Assembly (NCBI GenBank): GCA_965261455.1
Contig: OZ253453.1
Coordinates: 2,232,001 to 2,296,000 of the forward strand
DNA length: 64,000 bases
Source: DAOUKH01 sp965261455
Lineage (GTDB): Bacteria; Chloroflexota; Dehalococcoidia; SHYB01
Direction of reading: 5' to 3'
A program made the translations under genes and the position numbers. The notes beneath the pieces are model-generated. The model did not search any database and was not told the origin of the DNA. It saw only the letters and a list, made by a program, of their open reading frames with translations. Shown piece by piece: positions 17,858 to 26,077 of the stretch (positions within the stretch are counted from its first letter, which is position 1; each line of letters begins with the position of its first letter).

Positions 17858-19120
17858 TCAGACCACGCCTTGCGCGCGCAGCGCCTCGATCGCGGTGTCG
17901 TCAAACCCCAGGCCGCCGAGGACCTCGTCGTTGTGCTCCCCCAGGTGCGGGGCGCGAGGGCCTACCGTCCATGGGCAATGCTCCGCCATCCACGGAGCGC
18001 CGTTATAGGTAAAGCTGTGCCCCAAGTCCTCATGCTCGACCTCGGTGAAGGTCTTGCGGGCGCGCCAATGGCCGTCGTCCAAGTTCTCTTCGGGACGGCG
18101 GATCGGCACCCAGTGCATCTTGTAGCCCTGGCCGATCTTCCACAGGTCCTCGTCCAGCTTGTGGGAGCCGATCCAGCGCTTGACGAGGTCGTTGACGTGC
18201 CGCCCCACCGCGGGGTCGCTCAACGCCTCGGGGTCGTCGTACTTGGGGTCGGCCAGGTCATCGGCGACGCCGTGCTCGCGGAGCATGTCGATCTGGACCT
18301 TGGCCCCGACCCCGATGCCGAGGCTCGCGTTCACGTAGCGCCCATCCTTAGTCATCGCCTGCGAGTTCGTCGACCTCGACGTCGACGCATGGCGGCCCGT
18401 CTGGCGGCGCAGCGGCATACGGTTATAGACGAAGAACGGGATATCCATCTCCGTGCTTACGCTGATGGCGTGATTGATCGAGGCGTCGATGTGCTGGCCC
18501 CGGCCGGAACGCTCGCGGTACATGAGCGCGCCGAGGATGGCGATGTAGGTCTGGTTGCAGGCGATGTGGCTGGCATGCCACATCTGCGGCGCGATGGGCG
18601 GCGTGTCGTACGCCCCGTCGGGGCGGGAGTCGTAGCCGCAGTTCATCATCACCCCACCGAGCGCGAGATGCACCAGGTCGGACGCCTGCCAGTCCCCCCG
18701 CGGTCCGTCCTGGCCGAAGTCGGTGATCGAAGCGTAGACGAGCCCGGGGTTCTCCGCCTTGAGGTCGTCGTAGCCTAGGCCCAGCGACGCCATGGAGCCC
18801 GCCGGCCGTGTTTCGACGATGACGTCGACGCCCGCGGCAAGCTGCTTGAAGATGCGCCGCCCCTCTTCTTGCTCCAAATCGAGGGTGACCGCCCGCTTGC
18901 CGAGGTTGTAGTGCCAGAAGTGGAGGCTCTGCTCGGGGTCGCCGCTGTCTTCGTAGAAGGGTCCGATGCCCCGGGTCGGAGCGCCCTGAGGCGGCTCGAC
19001 CTTGACCACGTCGGCGCCGGCGCCGGCGAGCAGCTTCCCCAAGAACTCGCCCCGGTGATCGGCAACCTCGAGGACGCGAATGTCGAACAGGAAACCCTTG
19101 GGCTTGCTCGGCTTGGTCAA
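17858..19120 (-). CDS. CaiB/BaiF-family (class III) CoA-transferase
   Basis: 420 aa. The N-terminal Rossmann-like half shows FDIRVLEVADHRGEFLGKLLAGAGADVVKVEPPQG and LHFWHYNLGKRAVTLDL. The likely catalytic Asp is in ASDLVHLALGG at about 146-156, and RSGRGQHIDASINHA marks the interlocked dimer region. Such enzymes move CoA between carboxylic acids through an aspartyl-CoA thioester. The C-terminal region (ending LGEHNDEVLGGLGFDD) is typical. It is monocistronic between the LLM operon and a repeat element. The acid substrate is unknown. Confidence 0.88.
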   Translation of the reverse strand: MTKPSKPKGFLFDIRVLEVADHRGEFLGKLLAGAGADVVKVEPPQGAPTRGIGPFYEDSGDPEQSLHFWHYNLGKRAVTLDLEQEEGRRIFKQLAAGVDVIVETRPAGSMASLGLGYDDLKAENPGLVYASITDFGQDGPRGDWQASDLVHLALGGVMMNCGYDSRPDGAYDTPPIAPQMWHASHIACNQTYIAILGALMYRERSGRGQHIDASINHAISVSTEMDIPFFVYNRMPLRRQTGRHASTSRSTNSQAMTKDGRYVNASLGIGVGAKVQIDMLREHGVADDLADPKYDDPEALSDPAVGRHVNDLVKRWIGSHKLDEDLWKIGQGYKMHWVPIRRPEENLDDGHWRARKTFTEVEHEDLGHSFTYNGAPWMAEHCPWTVGPRAPHLGEHNDEVLGGLGFDDTAIEALRAQGVV

Positions 19121-19199
19121 GGGCGGACCTCCGCGGCGCTTAGCTGCCGCGCACCCATTCTCGAAAGGCCCCGCCCCGGTGTCAAGGCGGGCGCGTTAG

Positions 19200-19263
19200 C
19201 CCCCTCCGGCCTCTCCCCCTCTGGGGGAGAGATTGAGAGAGGGCGCCCGCAGGGCGCCCCTCC
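19200..19263. repeat. Short palindromic intergenic repeat, opposite orientation to 58.8 kb copy
   Basis: Two hairpins side by side: CTCTCCCCCTCTGGGGGAGAG and GGGCGCCCGCAGGGCGCCC. The arrangement recurs, reverse-complemented and partly diverged, at about 58790-58870. It lies between the CoA-transferase start and the helicase stop. Confidence 0.6.
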
Positions 19264-19279
19264 CCTTTTGGCGCCGGGG

Positions 19280-20836
19280 TTAACCGGTGCCGCGGGGCTT
19301 GTAGAGATTAAGGTCGCGTTTTTTGAGACGGTCGCCGAGACGCTCTTTGATCGGCTCGAAGTTCTCGAAGTCCCACTCGCCGACGAAGGTAACGGCGACC
19401 CCGCCGCGGCCCATGCGGGCGGTGCGCCCGATCCGGTGGAGGTACTCCTCGATGTTCTCCGGCATGTCGTAATTGATGACGTTCGACACCGCCGGCACGT
19501 CGATGCCCCGGGAGGCCAGATTCGTGGCCACGAGCAGCTTGATACGGCCCTCGCGAAAGCCGCGCATGGCGGCGTCGCGCTTCGCCTGCGGCATCGCCCC
19601 GTGGATCGCCTCAATGGCGTGGCCCCGCCGTTTCATCCCTGCTACCAGCTTGTCGACGCCTATCTGCGTGCGCCGGAAGATCAACGCTTGCTCGTAGTCA
19701 TCCGTGAACAGTTCGAGCAGGCCGTCGAACTTGTCGCGGTCGGCCACTTCGCAGTAATACTGGTCCACGTGCTCGACCGGCTCCGACTCCGGGCCGACGG
19801 TGATGAACTCCGGGTCCTCGAAGTAGGAGTAGATCAAGCGTTTGATTATCGTGGGGACGGTGGCGCTGAAAAGGGTGCGCTGGGAGTTGCGGGGGGTGTG
19901 GCGCATGATGCGGCGGATGTCGGGGAAGAAGCCGATATCCAGCATCTGATCGGCCTCGTCGAGCACCACGATACGGATCTTATCGAGATGGAGTGTTCCC
20001 CGCTCCATGTGGTCCTGGATACGGCCCGGCGTGCCGACCACGACGTGCGCCCCCTCTTCAAGCGCGTCGAGCTGGCGCTTGATCGGCTGGCCGCCGTAGA
20101 TGCTGACGGCCCGGATGCCCCGGTACTTCGCCACCTTCGCGACCTCGGTCGTCACCTGCTGGGCAAGCTCCCGCGTTGGCGTCAGGACGATGGCCTGGAC
20201 CTCGTTGCGGGAGCCGTCCACCGTTTCCGCGATCGGAATCGCGAACGCCGCCGTCTTGCCGGTGCCGGTCTGGGCCTGCCCAACAAGGTGCCTGCCGCTG
20301 AGCATGACGGGGACGACGTTCGTCTGAATGGGCGTGGGCTCGGTGTAGCCCATGTCTTCGAGGGCCTTGGCCACCGGCTCAGACACGCCGATGTCGCCGA
20401 ACTTGCGGTCTCTCGGAAGTTTGCCCGTCTGGGCCCACTTTGCCCCCTCTCCCTTCGAGGGAGAGGGTTGGGGTGAGGGTCGCTCGCGCCTTGGCCTTGG
20501 CTCGGCTTCCCGCGCCGACTCTTCCCGTTGGGGCCGCTGCACCGGCTGGCGTTCCGCCTGCCGCTGCTCGGGACGGTCCTGCTCCGCACGGTCGCGTCCC
20601 GACCGCCCCCGTCCGCCGCGGCGGCGCGGCCTGGAGCGCTTCGGAGTCTCGTCTCCGCTCGCCGAGGCCGGCGGCGAAGGGCGGGCGGCGGGCGGCGCGG
20701 CGGACTCGGCCTTCGGCGGCGCGCCGGCCGGACTTTCGCTATCGCCTGACTTACGCCAGGGAAGGAATCGGGAGAGGCCTTTCGGCTTGGTTGATCGGTC
20801 GTTTGCTTCTGGGGGCGACATACGGGTAGCAGCCAT
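19280..20836 (-). CDS. DEAD-box ATP-dependent RNA helicase
   Basis: 518 aa. After a low-complexity Arg/Pro/Ala/Gln N-terminal region (1-140), the core shows the Q motif (FGDIG...PTPIQ, 146-171), motif I AQTGTGKT (188-195), Ia PTRELAQQ, Ib GTPGRIQDH, II VLDEADQMLD, III SATVP, and the helicase C motifs LVATNLASRGIDVPAV and HRIGRTARMGR. It would unwind RNA in ribosome assembly, mRNA decay or cold adaptation. Residues 120-131 (SPQPSPSKGEGA-like) are encoded by a palindromic repeat inserted in frame. An upstream intrinsic terminator on the same strand (20912-20951) lies in the leader region. The start is uncertain; ATG 20821 is an alternative. Confidence 0.92.
   Translation of the reverse strand: MAATRMSPPEANDRSTKPKGLSRFLPWRKSGDSESPAGAPPKAESAAPPAARPSPPASASGDETPKRSRPRRRGGRGRSGRDRAEQDRPEQRQAERQPVQRPQREESAREAEPRPRRERPSPQPSPSKGEGAKWAQTGKLPRDRKFGDIGVSEPVAKALEDMGYTEPTPIQTNVVPVMLSGRHLVGQAQTGTGKTAAFAIPIAETVDGSRNEVQAIVLTPTRELAQQVTTEVAKVAKYRGIRAVSIYGGQPIKRQLDALEEGAHVVVGTPGRIQDHMERGTLHLDKIRIVVLDEADQMLDIGFFPDIRRIMRHTPRNSQRTLFSATVPTIIKRLIYSYFEDPEFITVGPESEPVEHVDQYYCEVADRDKFDGLLELFTDDYEQALIFRRTQIGVDKLVAGMKRRGHAIEAIHGAMPQAKRDAAMRGFREGRIKLLVATNLASRGIDVPAVSNVINYDMPENIEEYLHRIGRTARMGRGGVAVTFVGEWDFENFEPIKERLGDRLKKRDLNLYKPRGTG
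20445..20479. repeat. Palindromic repeat inside the helicase reading frame
   Basis: Ten perfect pairs, CCCTCTCCCT (20445-20454) and AGGGAGAGGG (20458-20467), with loop tcg, followed by ttggggtgaggg. The same core and tail (gggagaggg..tggggtgaggg) occur in the intergenic block at 8228-8257. It adds about 12 codons to the helicase linker without breaking frame. Confidence 0.8.
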
Positions 20837-20911
20837 AGTGGGTCTTCGACATCCGGATTGGGCCGCGCGGCGGCGGCGTGGGATTACAACGGCCCTCGAC
20901 AGGATTCACGC

Positions 20912-20951
20912 GAAAACGAAAAAGGGGCGAACGCCCATGAGCGCCGCCCCT
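20912..20951 (-). terminator. Intrinsic terminator upstream of the helicase gene
   Basis: On the minus strand AGGGGCG (20945-20951) pairs with CGCCCCT (20923-20929), followed by TTTTCGTTTT. An inner GGGC-GTTC-GCCC hairpin competes with it. It either ends transcription of the DUF5678-like gene or acts as an attenuator in the helicase leader. The remainder of the 377-base gap (20837-21213) shows no gene. Confidence 0.6.
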
Positions 20952-21213
20952 CGCGCAAGACAAACCAAAGAGGTGGAGAACCATCTGCCCAACAGTGTAG
21001 CACCGCACCCGGTGGCCGGTCAATGAAGCGGGGCGCGTTGACAGTGTCTCAATCGGAAGTAAGTTCAATCAGGAGACGGCGTGAGCGAGGGCTAGCATCT
21101 GCTCCCGTGTCAACAAGAAACGAGATGTTGCCGCCTATGCCTAGCTGAGGGATGTAGAGGCGTCCTTCCAAATAGGGCGCCCCGGAGGTAGCGCCGAATC
21201 TCCCGATGAGCAT

Positions 21214-21492
21214 TTAGAGGATCATCGTCCTCGGCTTGCTCTGAATGAACCGGACGATGGCGCCCTCACGGGCTATGCCCTCTAAGTCGATCTTCTGCAA
21301 GACCTCGTCCAGTGATGGGCCGTGCGCGCGGACCTCTCCGTCAAACAGGGCAACCCACTCGTCAGGGTAAAGATCGATCATCCGAGGGAACTTTTGCGAA
21401 AGGATCTGGGCGCTCTCGCGGAACGACTGCAGGTCAGCATCGACTTTCTTAGGATCGTTCCAAAGGGCAGCGATTACCTGATCAGAAGCCAT
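21214..21492 (-). CDS. Small DUF5678-like protein
   Basis: 92 aa from ATG 21492, set by AAGGAGGGAG just upstream; a longer in-frame start (21603) lacks such a site. The middle (YPDEWVALFDGEVRAHGPSLDEVLQKI, about 45-71, split here by description only) matches the pattern of DUF5678, a small alpha/beta domain of unknown function often found in mobile or toxin-antitoxin-like small gene pairs. The N-terminal 40 residues are helical. No partner gene is adjacent. Function is unknown. Confidence 0.65.
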   Translation of the reverse strand: MASDQVIAALWNDPKKVDADLQSFRESAQILSQKFPRMIDLYPDEWVALFDGEVRAHGPSLDEVLQKIDLEGIAREGAIVRFIQSKPRTMIL

Positions 21493-21778
21493 GCTACTCC
21501 CTCCTTGTTGGGGTTGCGACGCTGAAGACGGCAAGGCACACCGTAGGTACGCCAGTGCAAGAAACGGGGAGATGCGGGGCGGTGAACCTATGACCCGACG
21601 CACTACGCGAGAAGACTAGCCACTGCGAATCACTCGGTTTGTCTGCTTAGCGCCGCCATGTCCAACCCCCCGTGGCTAACTCAGTTAAGTGTACCACGAC
21701 GGCTCTCTACCCTAGTCAGAATCGCTTGTCAAGGCTTAGATGTGCCTGGTAGTGTCAAACTGATACAACTACCCCGCG

Positions 21779-21808
21779 TTGACAGTGGAAACGGGGCATC
21801 GCTACTAT
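21779..21808 (+). promoter_or_regulatory. Sigma70-type promoter for the phosphoesterase gene
   Basis: TTGACA at 21779-21784, 18-bp spacer, TACTAT at 21803-21808, giving a leader of about 50 bases to the GTG at 21866. This is the only signal I see in the 373-base gap 21493-21865. Confidence 0.65.
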
Positions 21809-21865
21809 TGGGGGGTCTAGCAACGGAAGCGTACAGCACCTACTCGAAAGGCAACGACTCAATCC

Positions 21866-22594
21866 GTGAGCGTTGACCGCCCCCACCTCCGGCTCCTTCA
21901 TACGTCCGATGTGCACATCGGCGACGACATCAACCCCGCCCGGCGCCTCCTCGGGCTCAGCACCGTCGTCGACGCCGCCATCGAGCGCCGCGTCGACGCT
22001 CTGCTGATCGTCGGCGACCTGTTCGACAGCGCTCGGGTGCGCCCGCCGGAGGTCGACGAGGCCCTGGTGCAGCTCGGCCGCCTCGACATCCCCACCATCG
22101 TCACCGTCGGCAACCACGACTGCCTGAGCCGGCCCTCAATCTACGAGCGCGTCGACATGGTCGCCGCGGGCAGTCACGTGCGCTTCCTCGACGATCCCGA
22201 CGGCGAAAGCGTCCGCTTCGACGACCTCCGCCTCAACGTCTGGGCGCGCGCGATGCTGGAGCACCACCCCGCGCACAAGCCGCTCGAAGGCTTCGAGCGG
22301 GGCGGCGACGGCTACTGGACCGTGGCGCTGGCCCACGGCCACTACGTCCCCGACGACGAGTCGAACTACCGCTCGTCTCCAATCTGGGAGCGGGAGATCG
22401 CGGGCCTGGGCTGCGACTATCTGGCGCTGGGCCACTGGCACCGCTTCCTCGACGTAAGCGCCAAGGGCGTCCCCGCCTTCTACTGCGGCTCGCCCTCCGA
22501 GTCGGGCGGCTCCTTCGCCAGCGCCAACCTCGTCTCGCTGCACCCGCAAGACGGGGTGACCGTCGAGCGCGTCCGCCTGCCCATCGACGACTAG
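21866..22594 (+). CDS. SbcD/Mre11-like metallophosphoesterase
   Basis: 242 aa with a GTG start. The calcineurin-like di-metal site is complete: DVHIGD (about 14-19), GDLFD (about 51-55), GNHD (about 86-89), AHGHY (about 155) and GHWH (about 190-193). It resembles the nuclease domain of SbcD/Mre11 but lacks the capping and SbcC-binding C-terminal region (SbcD is about 400 aa), and no sbcC is adjacent. It may be a stand-alone exonuclease-like or other phosphoesterase. It overlaps the end of the convergent MFS gene by 4 bases. Confidence 0.8.
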   Translation: MSVDRPHLRLLHTSDVHIGDDINPARRLLGLSTVVDAAIERRVDALLIVGDLFDSARVRPPEVDEALVQLGRLDIPTIVTVGNHDCLSRPSIYERVDMVAAGSHVRFLDDPDGESVRFDDLRLNVWARAMLEHHPAHKPLEGFERGGDGYWTVALAHGHYVPDDESNYRSSPIWEREIAGLGCDYLALGHWHRFLDVSAKGVPAFYCGSPSESGGSFASANLVSLHPQDGVTVERVRLPIDD

Positions 22595-24180
22595 CGGTCG
22601 GCCCCGCGCGCCGCGTCCTCCGGCTCTTCGGCGACCCGCGTCCGGCTCAGCGCGACCCCTACGGCCACCCCGGCCAGCGCCACGAACGCCGAGAGCAGAT
22701 AGGTCAACGTGATGGCGTCGGAGAGGGCCAGCGTCATGTTCTCGAGCATCTGCTGGAAGAGACCGGGGCCCTGCGCCCCCAGCGCGCCGAACGCCGTCTC
22801 GATCTCGGCGATCGCGCCGTCGTTGAGGAGCGTCTGGGGGTCCTGGAACCGGTCGAGGGTCTCCGCGGGGACGGCGGCGGCCACCTCGGGCGGGGTAAGG
22901 CGGTCGATCTGGGAGGCGAGGCGGGCGTTGAGCGCCGTGCCCACGACGGCGACCCCGATCGCCCCGCCGACGTTGCGGCAGAAGCCGACGGTGGAGGTGA
23001 CCACGCCAAGCGCCGCCACGGGCATGACATTCTGGGCGAAGATCATGTAGACGGGCATCACCACCCCGGTCCCCACCCCGGCAAGGACCATGAGCCCGAC
23101 GAGCGTGCCCAGACCGGTGCCCGGATCGAGCGTCGCGAGCAGGAAGTACGAAACCGCGAGCGCCACGGACCCACCGAGGCCAATCGTGTGGTAGCGGCCC
23201 GTACGGGCCACGATCTGGCCCCCCGCAAAGCCGCCGATCACCACCCCTAGGATCATGGGGAGCATCAACGTTCCCGAGGCGCTGGCCGAATGTCCCAAGA
23301 CAACCTGCACGAACAGGGGGGTGAAGAGCATTCCCGCCCAGACGGGGAAGCCATGGACCAAGGCGATAAGCGCGGAGCCGCGGAACCCCCGGTTGCCGAA
23401 GAGCTCTAGTTGGACTAGCGGCTCAGGCGCGCGGCGCTCTTGGACGAAGAAGGCCGCGGCCACCACCGCCGCGCCGCCGAATAGAGCCAACACCGTGGGC
23501 GAGAGCCAGGGATACTGCGACCCGCCCCACGAAATCGCCAGCAGGAACGGGACCAGCGCCCCCGCCAGCAGCGCGATGCCGCCGTAGTCGATGCGCGGCG
23601 TCCCTCGCATCCGCCGCGAGGGGACCCGTCCCAGCAGCAGGCCGATGGTGAGGAGCCCCAAAGGTACGTTGGCGAAGAAGACCCAGCGCCAGGAGAAGCT
23701 GTCGGTGAGCACGCCGCCCAGCAGCGGGCCGACGGCTCCGGCCACCGCGATCGCCGCCGAGTTCAGCCCGATCCACTTCCCCCGCTCCGCCGGCGGAAAG
23801 AGGTCGGCGATGATGGCGAACGCCGTCGCCGCGGTGGCGCCCTGCCCGATGCCGGCGATACCCCGCGAGATGATGAGCTGCGTCATGTCCTGCGACGCGC
23901 CGGAGAGCAGCGACGCGGTGACGTAGATGGCAATCCCTCCGATGAGGAACGGCCCGCGGCCGTAACCGTCGGAGAGCCGCCCCACGACGGGGATGGCAAT
24001 GATCGAGGTAAGCATCGGCGCGGTGAAGAGCCAACTGAACAGCTCCAAGCCGTCGAGGTCGCCGAGTATGTCGGGGATCGCGGGCGTGATCAGCGTGAAG
24101 TTCATCGTGTTGAACAACATGCCGAGCGTGACGCCCGCGAGGACGTACGCCTTCGTCTTTCTGGGCAAGTCGTACATCAT
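22591..24180 (-). CDS. MFS drug:H+ antiporter, DHA2 (EmrB/QacA) family
   Basis: 529 aa with about 14 TM segments. Motif A variant VGRLSDGYGRGPFLIGG at about 64-80, motif C-like GAVGPLLGGVLTD at about 145-157, and a C-terminal TM near 490-512. It should export hydrophobic compounds using the proton gradient. A TACAAT (24190-24195, minus strand) sits 9 bases before the ATG, so the transcript may be leaderless. The gene is divergent from the thiamin operon, and the two promoters face each other within about 60 bases. Confidence 0.9.
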   Translation of the reverse strand: MMYDLPRKTKAYVLAGVTLGMLFNTMNFTLITPAIPDILGDLDGLELFSWLFTAPMLTSIIAIPVVGRLSDGYGRGPFLIGGIAIYVTASLLSGASQDMTQLIISRGIAGIGQGATAATAFAIIADLFPPAERGKWIGLNSAAIAVAGAVGPLLGGVLTDSFSWRWVFFANVPLGLLTIGLLLGRVPSRRMRGTPRIDYGGIALLAGALVPFLLAISWGGSQYPWLSPTVLALFGGAAVVAAAFFVQERRAPEPLVQLELFGNRGFRGSALIALVHGFPVWAGMLFTPLFVQVVLGHSASASGTLMLPMILGVVIGGFAGGQIVARTGRYHTIGLGGSVALAVSYFLLATLDPGTGLGTLVGLMVLAGVGTGVVMPVYMIFAQNVMPVAALGVVTSTVGFCRNVGGAIGVAVVGTALNARLASQIDRLTPPEVAAAVPAETLDRFQDPQTLLNDGAIAEIETAFGALGAQGPGLFQQMLENMTLALSDAITLTYLLSAFVALAGVAVGVALSRTRVAEEPEDAARGADR

Positions 24181-24214
24181 GCCGTGGCCATTGTAAGAGC
24201 GGGGACGGCCCGCG

Positions 24215-24244
24215 TTGACGTACCCCCGTCGATAGGTCTATAGT
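24215..24244 (+). promoter_or_regulatory. Promoter of the thiamin operon
   Basis: TTGACG at 24215-24220, 18-bp spacer, TATAGT at 24239-24244. The predicted start (about 24251) lies just before the first helix of the TPP riboswitch. Confidence 0.75.
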
Positions 24245-24254
24245 CGTCTCAACG

Positions 24255-24348
24255 CTGCGGGAGCTTGGCTTGCCAGGCTGAGAGGGTGGGACAGCTCACC
24301 GACCGCCAAAACCTGATCTGGGTAATGCCAGCGCAGGGATTTGCGAAG
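24255..24348 (+). promoter_or_regulatory. TPP riboswitch (THI element)
   Basis: The conserved sensor pieces are present in order: GGGAGC (24259-24264), ggCTGAGAGgGtggg (24277-24290, the pyrimidine-sensing CUGAGA loop), AACCTGATCTGGGTAATGCC (24310-24329) and AGCGCAGGGA (24330-24339). An intrinsic terminator follows immediately, so TPP binding is expected to end transcription before thiG. Exact outer helix limits are uncertain by a few bases. Confidence 0.96.
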
Positions 24349-24352
24349 CCTC

Positions 24353-24382
24353 AAGCACCGCTCCCAAGGCGGTGCTTTTCTT
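24353..24382 (+). terminator. Riboswitch expression-platform terminator
   Basis: Nine perfect pairs, AAGCACCGC (24353-24361) and GCGGTGCTT (24369-24377), with loop TCCCAAG, followed by TTCTT. It lies 5 bases beyond the TPP aptamer and about 60 bases before thiG. Confidence 0.88.
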
Positions 24383-24441
24383 GTGTGCGAGAAATCCGAG
24401 ACGGGACGGGGTCTCGGCTACAGCGCAAGTGGAGGTGGAGC

Positions 24442-25227
24442 ATGAGCGACGACCTGGTGATCGCGGGCAAGCCCTTCGCGTCCAGGCTGATCGTCGGCAC
24501 CGGCAAGTACCGCACCGACGACGAGATGACCGAGGCCATCGCCGCCTCGGGCGCCGACATGGTCACCGTGGCCCTGAAGCGCATCGACTTCGAGAGCAAC
24601 GAGAAGACGATCCTCGACCACATCGATTGGGGCGAGTACCACATCTTGCCCAACACCGCCGGCTGTCAGACCGTCGAGGAGGCCCTCTACACCGCCCGCC
24701 TAGCGAAGACGATGGGCATCTCCAACTGGTTGAAGCTCGAAGTCATCCCCGACCCCAAGTACCTCCTTCCCGACCCCGTCGGCACCCTCGAAGCGGCCAA
24801 GATCCTGATCGCCGAGGGCTTCGTCGTGCTCCCCTACATCAACGACGACCCCATCCTCGCCAAGCGTCTCGAAGAGGCCGGCTGCGCCACCGTCATGCCC
24901 CTCGCCTCGCCCATCGGGTCGGGCAAGGGCATGGTCAACTTCGATCAGATCAAGATCATCATCGAGCAGGCCAACGTGCCCGTGGTGGTCGACGCCGGGC
25001 TCGGCGCACCCTCCGACGCGTCGTTGGCGATGGAGCTCGGGGCCGACGCCGTCCTCGTCAACTCCGCCATCGCCCTCGCCCAAGACGCCGTCATGATGGC
25101 CGACGCGATGAAGCAAGGCGTCGAGGCGGGCCGGAAGGCGTTCCGCGCCGGGCGCATCCCCAAGAAGGCGTATGCCTCGGCCTCCAGCCCCCAGGAAGAC
25201 ATACCCGCATGGTCCGTAAGGAGCTGA
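24442..25227 (+). CDS. thiG: Thiazole synthase ThiG
   Basis: 261 aa, ATG after GGAGGTGGAGC. It condenses 1-deoxyxylulose 5-phosphate, dehydroglycine and ThiS-thiocarboxylate to form the thiazole phosphate. Signatures are SRLIVGTGKY (about 14-23), NTAGCQTVEEA (about 71-81), WLKLEV with the Schiff-base Lys (about 95-100), PLASPIGSGKG (about 152-162), VDAGLGAPSDA and LVNSAIA. Length is standard. It is the first gene after the TPP riboswitch. Its last 19 bases overlap tenI. Confidence 0.96.
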   Translation: MSDDLVIAGKPFASRLIVGTGKYRTDDEMTEAIAASGADMVTVALKRIDFESNEKTILDHIDWGEYHILPNTAGCQTVEEALYTARLAKTMGISNWLKLEVIPDPKYLLPDPVGTLEAAKILIAEGFVVLPYINDDPILAKRLEEAGCATVMPLASPIGSGKGMVNFDQIKIIIEQANVPVVVDAGLGAPSDASLAMELGADAVLVNSAIALAQDAVMMADAMKQGVEAGRKAFRAGRIPKKAYASASSPQEDIPAWSVRS

Positions 25228-25871
25228 CCCTCCCCACCCCCTGTATCTGCCTCGTCGTCGGCCGGAGCGCCGCCCCCGCCGGCGAGCTTGTCGCGCGCGT
25301 CGCCGCCGCCGCCGAGGCGGGCGTGGACATGGTGCAGTTGCGCGAGAAGGAACTCCCCGGCGGCGAGCTTCTCGCCCTGGCCGAGCGCCTCAAGGCGGCG
25401 GTTGACGGCAAAGCGCTCTTCATGGTCAACGAGCGCGTCGACGTGGCGCTGGCCTGCGGCGCCGACGGCGTCCACCTCGGCGAGCGCGCCCTCCCGCCAC
25501 GGGCGGCCCGGCGCATCTCGGGCGGCGCGCTCCTCATCGGGCGCTCCGTCCATAGCCTCGAATCGGCCATGGCCGCCGACGCCGAGGGCGCGGACTACCT
25601 CATCGCCGGCACGATGTTCGAGACGAACTCGAAGCCGGGCAAGACCCCCGAAGGCCCCGACCTGCTCCGCCGGATCGCGGGCGTCACCTACAAGCCCCTG
25701 CTTGGGATTGGCGGAGTAACGCCAAGCAACGCGCCGAAGCTGATCGAAGCGGGCGCGGCCGGCGTCGCGGTCATGTCGGGCGTGCTCGCTGCCGCCGATC
25801 CGGCCAAGGCCGTCGAGGCGCTGCGGGCCGCGCTGCGCCGCCCCGCGGCGTCGGGAGCGGGGCGCCGATGA
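25209..25871 (+). CDS. tenI: TenI-type thiazole tautomerase (ThiE paralogue)
   Basis: 220 aa. ThiE/TenI TIM barrel: VQLREK (about 38-43), MVNERVDVALACGADGVHLGER, IGRSVHSLESA (about 106-116), AGTMFETNSKPGKTPEG, GIGGVTPSNA. The IGRSVHSLE and FET..K.G segments match the TenI branch as I remember B. subtilis TenI, and not the GPIFxTxTK motif of true ThiE. TenI aromatises the ThiG product; it does not couple thiazole with pyrimidine. The His of the TenI G-H-V-F-E-T motif is Thr here. A true ThiE lies further down the operon. The alternative is a second ThiE. Confidence 0.78.
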   Translation: MVRKELTLPTPCICLVVGRSAAPAGELVARVAAAAEAGVDMVQLREKELPGGELLALAERLKAAVDGKALFMVNERVDVALACGADGVHLGERALPPRAARRISGGALLIGRSVHSLESAMAADAEGADYLIAGTMFETNSKPGKTPEGPDLLRRIAGVTYKPLLGIGGVTPSNAPKLIEAGAAGVAVMSGVLAAADPAKAVEALRAALRRPAASGAGRR

Positions 25872-26074
25872 CCGTCGCGCTCACCGTCAACGGCAAGCCG
25901 CGGGAGTTGGAGGCGCCGACGCCGCTCCCCGACTTCATCGCGCGCCTCGAGCTCGGCCCCCGCCCCATCGCCGTCGGCTACAACGGCGAGGTGGTCCACA
26001 AGGAGTCCTGGCCCTCGATCACCCTCCGGGCCGGCGACGTAGTAGATATCGTGCACATGGTCGGAGGTGGCTAA
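25868..26074 (+). CDS. thiS: Sulfur carrier protein ThiS
   Basis: 68 aa, typical ThiS length. Ubiquitin-like beta-grasp with VTLNG-type start (ALTVNGKPRELE) and C-terminal DIVHMVGGG, whose terminal Gly-Gly is adenylylated and thiocarboxylated to carry sulfur for thiazole formation. It starts in ATGA overlap with tenI. The activating enzyme ThiF is not in this window, so a MoeB/ThiF homologue elsewhere must serve. Confidence 0.93.
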   Translation: MTVALTVNGKPRELEAPTPLPDFIARLELGPRPIAVGYNGEVVHKESWPSITLRAGDVVDIVHMVGGG

Positions 26075-26077
26075 GCA

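Noticed and set aside
18869..20476. 535-aa plus-strand frame across CoA-transferase and helicase
   Set aside because: Antisense to two well-supported genes and lacks motifs.
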